64,000 nt of DNA from Dermacoccus abyssi (lineage in GTDB: Bacteria; Actinomycetota; Actinomycetes; Actinomycetales; Dermatophilaceae), in assembly GCF_034541975.1 (NCBI RefSeq), contig NZ_JAVYJM010000001.1. The stretch is one strand, 5' to 3'. Below the pieces are notes generated by a model. That model was given only the letters and a program-made list of their open reading frames with translations, had not been told where the DNA came from and did not search any database. Within the stretch, counting starts at the first letter, position 1. Every line of letters begins with the position of its first letter. A program made the translations under genes and the position numbers. This document shows, piece after piece, positions 43,618-51,706 of the stretch.

Positions 43618-45477
43618 TCAGGCTGCCAGCTCCTCGTGGTCGGCTGCCGCGACGAGTTCCGCGTAGCGCCCACCACGGGCGAGAAGTTCGGCATGCGTGC
43701 CGGCCTCGACGATCCGTCCCGCGTCCATGACGACGATGCGGTCGGCGTCGCGGACGGTGGAGAGACGGTGGGCGATCGTCAGGGTCGTGCGGCCCGCGCT
43801 CAGGCGCTCCAGAGCGTCCTGGACGGAGCGTTCCGTACGGGTGTCGAGCGCACTCGTCGCCTCGTCGAGGACGAGGATCGGCGGGTTGCGCAGCAGAGTG
43901 CGCGCCAGCGCCAGGCGTTGCTTCTCGCCGCCGGAGAAACGGTGTCCGCGAGCGCCGACGACGGTGTCGTACCCGTCGGGCAGACCGGCGACGACGTCGT
44001 GGATGGCGGCGGCTTTCGCGGCGGCGACGATCTCGTCGTCCGTGGCGTCGGGCTTGGCGTAGCGCAGGTTCTCGGCGATGGTCGCGTGGAGCAGGTAGGG
44101 CTCCTGGACGACGACACCGACGAGGTCGCTCACGTCGGCGAGCGTCATGTCGCGCAGGTCGACGCCGTCGATCCGCACGCTGCCCGCGTCGGGGTCGTGC
44201 AACCGGCTGACGAGTGCCGCCAGCGTGGACTTGCCCGAGCCGGTGGCGCCGACGACGGCCACGTTGGAGCCGGCGGGCACGGTGAGGTCGACGTCGTCGA
44301 GCGCGGGTCGGTCAGCGCCGGGGTAGCGCAGAGTTACGTGGTCGAAGCGCACCTCGCCGCGCACGGCGTCAGGCTCGAGGCGAACCGGCTCGGCCGGGTC
44401 GGCGATGGCCACGGGCATGTCGAGGTACTCGAAGATGCGGCTGAACAGCGCCTTGCTCGTCGTCAGCTGGATGCCGACGTTGAGCACGCCCATGAGCGGC
44501 CGGAAGAGCGCGGACTGCAGACCGGTGAAGGCCACGAGCGTTCCGATCGTCATGCCACCACCCGTGGCGGGGAGGCCGGCCGCGAGGTAGATGAGTGCAG
44601 GGATGACGGCGAAGATGATCGACATCGTGCCCATGCGCCAGCGTCCGGCCATCTGGGCCTGGAGTTCGAGTTCGGTGAGCGTCGCGGACGAGCGCGTGAA
44701 GCGGGTGCTGAGCTGCGGGCCCGCGCCCATCGTCTTGGCGAGCACGACACCGCTGATGGACAGGCCCTCCTCGATCTGGGTCTGCATGTCGGCGAGCGTT
44801 CCCTGCGCCTTCGACTGAACCGCGCGTCGCAGACGCGCGACGCGGCGCGTCAGCCAGATGGCCGGCGGCAGGACGACGAGGCTGATGAGCGAAAGCTTCC
44901 AGCTGAGCACGGCCATCGCGATCGCGGTGCCGATGACGGTCGTCACGTTGCTCGCGATCGACGTGGCGGCGTCCGTGACGACGCCCTGCATGCCGTTGAT
45001 GTCGTTGGTCAGGCGGCTCTGCAGCTCGCCGCCGCGCGTGCGGGTGAAGAACCCGAGGGGCTGGCGCTGCAGGTTGGAGAACAGGTCGGTGCGCAGCGTG
45101 TGCATGACGCGCTGGCCGGTGCGCGTGGCGAGCCAGGTCTGCACGACGCCGAGAAGCTGCGTGACGATCGTGACGGCCAGGATGCCGCCGACGAGCGTGA
45201 GCAACAGCGGCACGTCCTGGTGCGGAATGGCGTCGTCGATGAGGTGCTTGGTGAGGAACGGCGGCGCGAGCGCGATGACGGCGCTGACGACGATGATCGC
45301 GAGCACGACGGCCATGGACACGCGGTGCGGCGCGAAGAGCCGCGTGATGCGGCGCATGGAGACGGGGTGGGCGTCGAGCTGGGCGATGTCAGCCTTGCTC
45401 ACGCGCATGTCGGAGCGGCCGGCGCCGTGGCCGGGGCCCGGGCCGTGGGGGTTCGGTTGGCTGGTCGTGGTGATCAC
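43618..45477 (-). CDS. ABC exporter (fused permease-ATPase)
   Basis: The 619-residue half-transporter has six membrane helices (about residues 50-330) and an ATPase domain (about 370-600). The ATPase shows GATGSGKST (Walker A), FSGGEKQRLALARTLL (signature) and ILVLDEATSALD (Walker B). It resembles the LmrA/MsbA-type multidrug and lipid exporters that act as dimers. The start is a GTG at 45477, preceded by GAAAGGA. A MarR regulator is divergent with a palindrome in the gap, so efflux is probably induced by the compound exported. Confidence 0.9.
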   Translation of the reverse strand: MITTTSQPNPHGPGPGHGAGRSDMRVSKADIAQLDAHPVSMRRITRLFAPHRVSMAVVLAIIVVSAVIALAPPFLTKHLIDDAIPHQDVPLLLTLVGGILAVTIVTQLLGVVQTWLATRTGQRVMHTLRTDLFSNLQRQPLGFFTRTRGGELQSRLTNDINGMQGVVTDAATSIASNVTTVIGTAIAMAVLSWKLSLISLVVLPPAIWLTRRVARLRRAVQSKAQGTLADMQTQIEEGLSISGVVLAKTMGAGPQLSTRFTRSSATLTELELQAQMAGRWRMGTMSIIFAVIPALIYLAAGLPATGGGMTIGTLVAFTGLQSALFRPLMGVLNVGIQLTTSKALFSRIFEYLDMPVAIADPAEPVRLEPDAVRGEVRFDHVTLRYPGADRPALDDVDLTVPAGSNVAVVGATGSGKSTLAALVSRLHDPDAGSVRIDGVDLRDMTLADVSDLVGVVVQEPYLLHATIAENLRYAKPDATDDEIVAAAKAAAIHDVVAGLPDGYDTVVGARGHRFSGGEKQRLALARTLLRNPPILVLDEATSALDTRTERSVQDALERLSAGRTTLTIAHRLSTVRDADRIVVMDAGRIVEAGTHAELLARGGRYAELVAAADHEELAA

Positions 45478-45489
45478 GTCCTTTCGGCT

Positions 45490-45508
45490 TTAGTGAGGTT
45501 GCCTCACT
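45490..45508. promoter_or_regulatory. Probable MarR operator
   Basis: TAGTGAGG-TTG-CCTCACTA is a perfect 8-bp inverted repeat in the 55-base gap between the divergent ABC exporter and MarR genes, the usual position for a MarR-family site that controls both. Confidence 0.75.
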
Positions 45509-45532
45509 ATCCGGGGATGTAACAATCGTGCC

Positions 45533-45973
45533 ATGGCGATTCATTCCCGGCCGACGCACGAGTCGGACCTCGCGAGCCTTCTGGCTCTCACGGCCCGCCG
45601 GATGCGCCGAGCCCATCTCGACTCGCTCGAGCCGTACGGCATCACGCCCCAGCTGTCGCGAGCGCTCGCCATGATCGAGCGGCTTTCCGGCGACGGCGAG
45701 GTGCGCCCCTCGTCGATCGCGGCACGACTCGACATCTCGGCACGCTCGGCGACGGAGGTCGTCGACGCCCTCGAGGAGCGCGGGCTCGTCGAACGTCACC
45801 CCTCCCCCAGCGACCGGCGCGCCACGGCGCTGACGCTGACGGACGCCGGGCGCGCGCTACGTCGCGAGATCGGCGCGGTCCGCGCGGAGCAGACGCACGA
45901 GCTCACCCGCCACCTCACGGGTGATGAGCAGGAACTCTTGCGTGCTCTGCTGACGAAGATGCTCGACGCCTGA
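45533..45973 (+). CDS. MarR-family transcriptional regulator
   Basis: The 146-residue regulator has the winged-helix MarR layout: TPQLSRALAMIERLS (helices 1-2), VRPSSIAARLDISARSATEVVDALEERGLVERHPSPSDRRATALTLT (recognition helix and wing; the DRRA signature is visible). The C-terminal helices support dimerisation. It is divergent from an ABC exporter across a short palindrome, so it likely represses the exporter until a ligand binds. Its last 59 bases overlap the tail of the MFS fragment on the other strand. Confidence 0.9.
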   Translation: MAIHSRPTHESDLASLLALTARRMRRAHLDSLEPYGITPQLSRALAMIERLSGDGEVRPSSIAARLDISARSATEVVDALEERGLVERHPSPSDRRATALTLTDAGRALRREIGAVRAEQTHELTRHLTGDEQELLRALLTKMLDA

Positions 45974-46245
45974 CGTCGCTCTCCAGGCCGACGGCGGTGG
46001 CCATCGCGCCCAGCAGGACCGAGCTGACGCACCACCACATGGCGGTGCCGAACGCCTCGGCCACGCTTTCGCCGTCCTGATAGGCGCTGCCGACGAGACC
46101 GACGAGCATCGGCAGGGCCGCGACGGCGACGAGGCCGGCCGTACGCGAGACGGCGTTGTTGATGCCGCTCGCCAGGCCGGAGCGTCCGGACGGCGCGGCG
46201 GCGAGGACGGTGCCCGTCAGGGGCGAGACGAGCATCGACATGCCA
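45915..46245 (-). pseudogene. MFS drug-transporter C-terminal fragment
   Basis: Only about 110 C-terminal codons remain. The fragment reads VGMSMLVSPLTGTVLAAAP, SGLASGINNAVSRTAGLVAVAALP, and MWWCVSSVLLGAMATAV, matching the end of EmrB/QacA-type transporters. There is no start codon near a membrane-helix N-terminus, and most of the protein (the upstream 350 or more codons) is missing. The break near 46245 abuts an FAD-oxidase fragment on the opposite strand. The fragment is very unlikely to be functional. Confidence 0.85.
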
Positions 46246-46246
46246 A

Positions 46247-47332
46247 CACTTCCCGCAGAGCTACGAACAGGCAACGCTCGGCGGATATCTCGTGACGCGC
46301 AGCTCCGGGCAAGCGTCCTCCGGGTACGGACGGTTCGAGCAGAACGTCGTCGCCGTCACCCTCGCCACGCCCGAGGGCGAGCTGACGCTCGGCGGGCGCA
46401 CTCCCAGCTCGGCGACGGCCGCCGGGCCGAAACTCATCGACGTACTCATCGGCAGCGAGGGCACGCTCGGCGTCATCACCGAGATGACGCTGCAGCTGCA
46501 CGAGGGACCGACCGAGTTCGCTTACTAGACCTGGGCGTTCGACTCGTTCACCGACGGGTTCGACGCGTTCCGGGCGCTCGCGCAGGATCTCGGCCACGGC
46601 GTCATGCCGGACGTCAGCCGCCTCTCCGACGGTGAGGAATCACGCACGATCCTGGCCCAGTCGGCGCAAGGGCTCGCGGCGATGGCGACCTTCGCCGCGC
46701 GCGGCGCCCGCGAGCCGTCGTTCGGGGTGCTGCGCTGGGAGGACACCGACCGCACCACCCTGCGCCGGCGCCGGCGACAGGCGCACCGCGTGCTGCGCGC
46801 GTCGGGTGCGCGACGTGCGCCCGCAGCGATCGCCGAGCACTGGATCAGCCACCGCTTCCGCGGGCCCTACCAGCGCGACCACCTCATGGATCGCGGCATC
46901 TTCGTCGAGACGCTCGAGACGGCGACGACGTGGGCGAACCTGCCGACGCTCTACCGCGCGGTGCGCGATGCGATCAGCGCCGAGGTCGGCCCGCACGCCG
47001 TCGTCCAGTGCCACGTCTCGCACCTCTACGACGGCGGCGCCTCGCTCTACTACACGTTCTTCTGCCGCGAGGAGAGCGACCCGCTCGCCCAGTGGCGCCG
47101 CGTCAAGACGGCCGCGAGCGACGTCATCGCGGCACACGGTGGCACGATCACGCACCACCACGCCGTCGGCACCGACCACCGCGCCTGGGCCGCTGACGAG
47201 ATGGGCGAGCTCGGCGCGCGCATCCTGCGCGCGGTGAAGAACAAGCTCGACCCGGTCGGAATCCTCAACCCCGGCAAGCTCGTTCCGCCGGTCGACGACG
47301 CCCCCGACGCGTGCGAGGCCGGGGCGTCATGA
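46247..47332 (+). pseudogene. AGPS-like FAD oxidase, N-terminus lost and TAG at 46526
   Basis: The frame encodes the C-terminal part of an alkyldihydroxyacetonephosphate-synthase-like FAD oxidase: HFPQSYEQATLGGYLVTRSSGQASSGYGRF, VLIGSEGTLGVITEM, then FDSFTDGFDAFRALAQDLG, and a tail ending LDPVGILNPGKLVPP. The FAD-binding N-terminus is missing; homology begins abruptly at about 46247. An amber codon (TAC-TAG-ACC at 46526) interrupts the frame, which then continues in the same phase. AGPS-like proteins make ether lipids or oxidise hydroxyacids. The last base overlaps the diacylglycerol kinase ATG. Confidence 0.85.
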
Positions 47333-48224
47333 CGCGGCCCGTCACCTTGGTCGTCAACCCGGCTGCGCGCAAGGGTGCGACGCTGCGCATGATCGATCCG
47401 GTGACGGACATCCTGCGCGCGCACGTTGGCGCGTCGACGTCGTGGTCACGCGGTCGGCGGACCACGCGTCGCAGGTCGCCGCCGACGCGAGCGTCGACGA
47501 CCTGCTCGTCACGCTCGGCGGCGACGGGCTCTACGGGCGGGTGGCCGCGGGCGCCGTCGTCAGCGGCTGCCTCATGGCGCCGTTGCCCGCGGGGCGTGGG
47601 CACGACCTCGTCCGCGCGCTCGCGGGCCCGGGCGACGTGCGACGCGCCGCGCAGCTGCTCGCCGTCGCGCGCGAACGCCGCCTCGACGTCGGACTGGCCG
47701 GCGACGGCGGCCCGTCGACCGCCCCGGTCTTCCTCGGCGTGGCGACGCTCCGCTACGACTCGATGGCGAACACGTACGCCAACGACGCTCCGCGCGCGGT
47801 GCCGAGTTCGCTCGTCTACGCCTACGGCGGCGCTCGAACGCTCGTGCACGCGCTGCCGCGACCGTTGACGCTCGTCGTCGACGGGGTGACGCACGAGTTA
47901 ACCGGGTGGAACGTCGCGATCGGCAACTCGGGGCGATTCGGCGCCGGGATGCGCGTCAACCCCGACGCGTCGATGAGCGACGGGTTGCTCGACGTCACCG
48001 TCGTCACCGACATCCCACGCTGGCGCTACCCGGCGATGCTGCCGCGCCTGTTTCGCGGCACCCATGTCGACGGGGTACGTGTTCGAGCGCTGCGCGGACG
48101 CGACATCCGCGTCATCACGCCCCACGTCGGGGATGTCTATGCCGACGGCGACCTGCTCGAGGCGTCGCCGACGACGTTCCGTGCGCTGCCCGACGCCCTG
48201 CGCGTCATCGTGCCAGCGCCCTGA
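47329..48224 (+). pseudogene. Diacylglycerol-kinase-like gene, frameshifted near 47425
   Basis: The start ATG at 47329 (overlapping the upstream TGA) opens MTRPVTLVVNPAARKGATLRMIDPV in one frame. After codon 31 the homologous sequence moves into the next frame, giving VDVVVTRSADHASQVAADASVDDLLVTLGGDGLYGRVA to the end at 48224. The lost base is in GCACG-TTGGCG (GTTGG), around 47425. The second part carries the lipid-kinase motifs (LGGDGLYGRVAAGA, PLPAGRGHDLVRALAG, NVAIGNSGRFGAGMRVNPDASMSDGLLDVTVV). So the reading frame is broken by one base in an otherwise complete gene. Confidence 0.85.
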
Positions 48225-48244
48225 GACGCCTGAGCGTCGAACCG

Positions 48245-49726
48245 TCAGCGCCCGACGTAGGCCTCGACGCGCGCCGCGGCGAGTTTGCCGCTGACGAGCA
48301 CCATCGGCACGCCGACACCCGGCACGGTGCCGGAACCGGCGAAGAATACGCCGGGGCGGCGGCGTTCGACGTTCGGCGGGCGGAACGGGCCGGTCTGCAG
48401 GAACGTGTGGCTGAGCGCGAACGGCGTTCCCGCGGCCATACCCTGCGCCTGCCAGCCGGTGGGATCGACGAACTCGTCGGTGACGATCGTCGTCGGGTAG
48501 CCGGCGTCATCGAGGAAAGCGAGCAGCTCCTCCTTCATGCGCGGCCGCTCGGCCGCCCAGTCGACACGCCCGACGGCGAGGTTGGGTGCGGGCTCGAGGA
48601 CGTACAACGTCGAACAACCCTCCGGCGCGGCGGTGGCGTCGTCACGAGACGGAATGGTGACGAGCCGCGACGGATCCTGCATCCGCGTGCCGCGCACGAG
48701 CAGATCGTCGAACGACTCCTCCCACGCCGTGCCGAAGTGGATGTTGTGGTGCGCGACGTCGCTCGGCACACCCTCGACCCCGAGGTGCCAGACGACCGCG
48801 GACGGCGAGTACGTCGCACGCTTCAGGACGGCCGGCGGTTCGAGGTCGTCGAGCAGCGTCCGGTAGGCGATGGGCAGGTCGGTCGTGCAGACGATCGCGT
48901 CACACGGCAGGCGCTCGTCACCACTCGGGCCGGACATCTCGACCCCGGCGACGGCGCCGTCAGCGCGGGTGAGGATGCGCGTCACCGTCGTGTCGTAGCG
49001 CTGCTCGACGCCTGTGCGCCCGAGCGCACGCGCCATCGCCTCGGGCACCTCGCGCATGCCGCCGGCCGGGAACCAGACACCCTCGATCGAGTCCATGTAC
49101 GTGATGACGGCGTACAGCGCGAGCGCCTTCTCCGGCGCGAGACCTGCATACATCGCCTGGAACGAGAAGATGCGGTGCAGGCGTTCGTCGTCGAAGCGCT
49201 CGCGGATGACGGGCCCGAGGTGACGGAACCCGCCGAGCCTCACGAGCCGCGCGGCTGCAGCCGGGTTGCGCAGCAGGTCGAGCGGTGAGTCGAAGTTCGC
49301 GTCGATGAAGTGCGGCATCTCGACCTCGTACAGCCGCCGCAGCCACGCGACGAAGTCGTCGAACGCCGCCGCGTCCTTCGCGCCGCACTCGCGCGCGATC
49401 TCCTCGCGCATCGCCTCATGACCGTGACGGACGAAGATCGTCGAGCCGTCCGCGTAGCAGGCGCGATAGGCGGGGTCGAGCAGCGTCAGGTCGAGCACGT
49501 CGTGCACGCCGACGCCGATCCGCGCGAGGGCCTCGTCGACGAGATCGATCATCGTCAGGACGGTCGGGCCGGTGTCGAACGTGAACCCGTCCCGCTCGAG
49601 GCGGATACCGCGCCCACCCGCCTGCGTCTGCTTCTCGACGATGACGACGTCGTGCCCGGCGCCGCGCAGATGACAGGCTGCGGCCAGGCCGGCGAGGCCG
49701 GCTCCGATGACGACGACGCGACTCAT
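48245..49726 (-). CDS. crtI: Phytoene desaturase
   Basis: The 493-residue flavoenzyme turns phytoene into lycopene by four desaturations. It carries the N-terminal FAD loop VVVIGAGLAGLAAACHLRGAGHDV, EKQTQAGGRGIRLERDGFTFDTGPTVLTM, and the C-terminal FAD-binding end GTVPGVGVPMVLVSGKLAAARVEAY. The middle has MDSIEGVWFPAGGMREVPEAMA, seen in CrtI. It is the last gene of the carotenoid operon; its ATG overlaps the idi stop by 4 bases. It follows the decaying AGPS-kinase region on the opposite strand. Confidence 0.93.
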   Translation of the reverse strand: MSRVVVIGAGLAGLAAACHLRGAGHDVVIVEKQTQAGGRGIRLERDGFTFDTGPTVLTMIDLVDEALARIGVGVHDVLDLTLLDPAYRACYADGSTIFVRHGHEAMREEIARECGAKDAAAFDDFVAWLRRLYEVEMPHFIDANFDSPLDLLRNPAAAARLVRLGGFRHLGPVIRERFDDERLHRIFSFQAMYAGLAPEKALALYAVITYMDSIEGVWFPAGGMREVPEAMARALGRTGVEQRYDTTVTRILTRADGAVAGVEMSGPSGDERLPCDAIVCTTDLPIAYRTLLDDLEPPAVLKRATYSPSAVVWHLGVEGVPSDVAHHNIHFGTAWEESFDDLLVRGTRMQDPSRLVTIPSRDDATAAPEGCSTLYVLEPAPNLAVGRVDWAAERPRMKEELLAFLDDAGYPTTIVTDEFVDPTGWQAQGMAAGTPFALSHTFLQTGPFRPPNVERRRPGVFFAGSGTVPGVGVPMVLVSGKLAAARVEAYVGR

Positions 49727-50505
49727 GCGAGATCCTTCTCATCGAGGGGTTCGTGTTCTTCATGCTGCGTGTGCTCGTGCGCGGTCTCATCGTGCGGGAG
49801 CGCGAGCGGCGAGAGTCCATTCTCCCCCAGCTGCTCGGCGAGCAGCACGATCTGCTCGGCCGCCCACGGGCTGAGCAGCGCCGGAGTGCGACGCGCGAGG
49901 TGGACCGCGTCGGGCCAGGCGATCCAGGCCCACTCGCATACCTCGTCGGGGTGCGGTTCGAGCTGCGCCGGGTCGATGCGCCCGACGAGCACCGGGCAGA
50001 TCTCGTGCTCGACGATGCCGGACGCGTCGACCGCGCGGTAACGGTAGCTCGGCAGGACGACACGCAACTGCGTCACATCCAGCCCGAGCTCTTCACGCAC
50101 GCGCCGGCTCACCGCGTCCTGCGTGGGTTCGTCGGGGCGCGGATGCCCGCAACAGGTGTTCGTCCACACACCCGGCCACGCGACCTTCGTCAGCGCGCGA
50201 CGGGTGAGCAGCAGGCGACCCGCGTCGTCGAGCAGGTAGCTCGAGAAGGCGCGATGCAGCGGCGTGTCACGGGTGTGCACCTCGGCGCGCGGGCACGTGC
50301 CGATCGCGGCGCCGTCATCGTCGAGCAGGACGACGACGTCGTCGGTCGCGGCCGGCACACCCGTAGGAGGAGCGGCGGGCGCGGCACCGAACGTCGCTTC
50401 CGCTGGCTTGTCGGGTGCGTCGATCATCGGCGTCTCGCGCATCGGGGGTGCTTTTTTCGAGTCGTCGGCGTGAGGTGCTGGATGATCCTGATGACGTTCA
50501 CGCAT
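49723..50505 (-). CDS. idi: Isopentenyl-diphosphate delta-isomerase, type 1
   Basis: The 260-residue enzyme equilibrates IPP and DMAPP. It has the Nudix-like IDI domain with catalytic Cys in VWTNTCCGHP and Glu in GIVEHEICPVLVG, and the flanking RAFSSYLLDDAGRLLLTRRA. An N-terminal extension of about 80 residues and a His/Glu-rich C-terminal tail lie outside the domain. The ATG at 50505 overlaps the crtE stop by 8 bases. A shorter start (MRETPM) cannot be excluded. Confidence 0.92.
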   Translation of the reverse strand: MRERHQDHPAPHADDSKKAPPMRETPMIDAPDKPAEATFGAAPAAPPTGVPAATDDVVVLLDDDGAAIGTCPRAEVHTRDTPLHRAFSSYLLDDAGRLLLTRRALTKVAWPGVWTNTCCGHPRPDEPTQDAVSRRVREELGLDVTQLRVVLPSYRYRAVDASGIVEHEICPVLVGRIDPAQLEPHPDEVCEWAWIAWPDAVHLARRTPALLSPWAAEQIVLLAEQLGENGLSPLALPHDETAHEHTQHEEHEPLDEKDLA

Positions 50506-51706
50506 CGCGCACCGCCAGTTCGTCCGCGAAACGCGTGAGTTCGTCACGCACCGCGCCCTGCGGCAGCGCCGCGAGAGCATCGAGGGCGTCAGCGTGGCGC
50601 TCGGCGATGCGGGCGACGGCCTGCGCGCGCACGCCCGCCACGTCGAGGCGCTGCAACCAGGCGTGTGTCTCGGCCTCGTCGAGTGGTTCGCGACCCGGCG
50701 CCAAGCGTCGCGTCAGCTCACCGTCGAGGGCCGAGTCGGCGAGGCCGAGGACGGTCGTCGGCTTGCGTTCGCGCAGATCCTCGCCCGCCGGTTTGCCCGT
50801 GACGGCGGGTTCGCCCCACAGGCCGATGATGTCGTCGGCGAGCGCGAACGCCTCACCGAGCGCGGCGCCGAATCGGCTCAGCCACGCCGGTGGCGCGCTC
50901 TCGCCGGTGAGCAACGCGCCGATCTCGAGGGGGCGCTGCACCGTGTACGCGCCCGACTTTGCGTGCGCGACGCGGCGTGTGCTCACCTCGTCGAGGCGTG
51001 CCTCGGCGGCGAAGACGAGGTCGAGCCGCTGCCCGGTGACGAGCTCGACGACCGCTGCGTCCCACGCGTCGGCCACGTGCTCCGGCAGAGCGCGGACGAG
51101 GCGGTTCGCGAGCGCGAACGCGAGATCACCGGCGAGGACGGCGACGCTGTCGCCGAGGCGCGCAGCGTCGGGGCCGTCGGGCTGAGCTGCGGCGGCTCTC
51201 ACCCGGCGGTGCGCGGTCGGAGCGCCGCGTCGCGTGTCGGAGGCATCCATGACGTCGTCCTGCAGCAACCCGAACAGGTGCAACAACTCGAACGCCGCAG
51301 CGACACGAACGACAGCGTCGGTGGTCGCGGGGTCGTCGTCGGGGTTGGTGCACTCGAGCGCCGCGAGGTACCCGAGGCGGACGAGCCGGGGCCGCACGAG
51401 TTTGCCGCCGGCTGCGAGAAGATCACGCACGAGCGTCTCGAGCGACGATGCCTCGACCAGCGCTGACGAGGGCAGTCCGGCCGTCACCACACCGCCGGCG
51501 TCGGCCGCGAAGGCAAGGCTCTCGGCCACGCGTGCCTGCACGGCGTCGAGAAAGCTGGCGGCATCGGTGAGACGGCACGCGTCGCTGCGGCGTCCTCCAT
51601 CTCGGCTCTCGGTGTCGCAGCGTCCCGCGGCGCGCCGCTCACGCCCGAGTCCTTCGAGCCCGGAACGTCCGGCGTCGAGGGCGACGTCGTTCTGCCGTCC
51701 GCTCAT
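50498..51706 (-). CDS. crtE: Geranylgeranyl-diphosphate synthase (polyprenyl synthetase)
   Basis: The 402-residue enzyme builds the C20 precursor for phytoene. The first Asp-rich motif is LLQDDVMDASD, and the second is ALADDIIGLWG. Other landmarks are GGKLVRPRLVRLGYLAALE and KSGAYTVQRPLEIGALL. An N-terminal extension of about 60 residues before the domain is long for the family. The ATG at 51706 overlaps the crtU stop by 4 bases, and a longer upstream start is less likely. Confidence 0.92.
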   Translation of the reverse strand: MSGRQNDVALDAGRSGLEGLGRERRAAGRCDTESRDGGRRSDACRLTDAASFLDAVQARVAESLAFAADAGGVVTAGLPSSALVEASSLETLVRDLLAAGGKLVRPRLVRLGYLAALECTNPDDDPATTDAVVRVAAAFELLHLFGLLQDDVMDASDTRRGAPTAHRRVRAAAAQPDGPDAARLGDSVAVLAGDLAFALANRLVRALPEHVADAWDAAVVELVTGQRLDLVFAAEARLDEVSTRRVAHAKSGAYTVQRPLEIGALLTGESAPPAWLSRFGAALGEAFALADDIIGLWGEPAVTGKPAGEDLRERKPTTVLGLADSALDGELTRRLAPGREPLDEAETHAWLQRLDVAGVRAQAVARIAERHADALDALAALPQGAVRDELTRFADELAVRDA

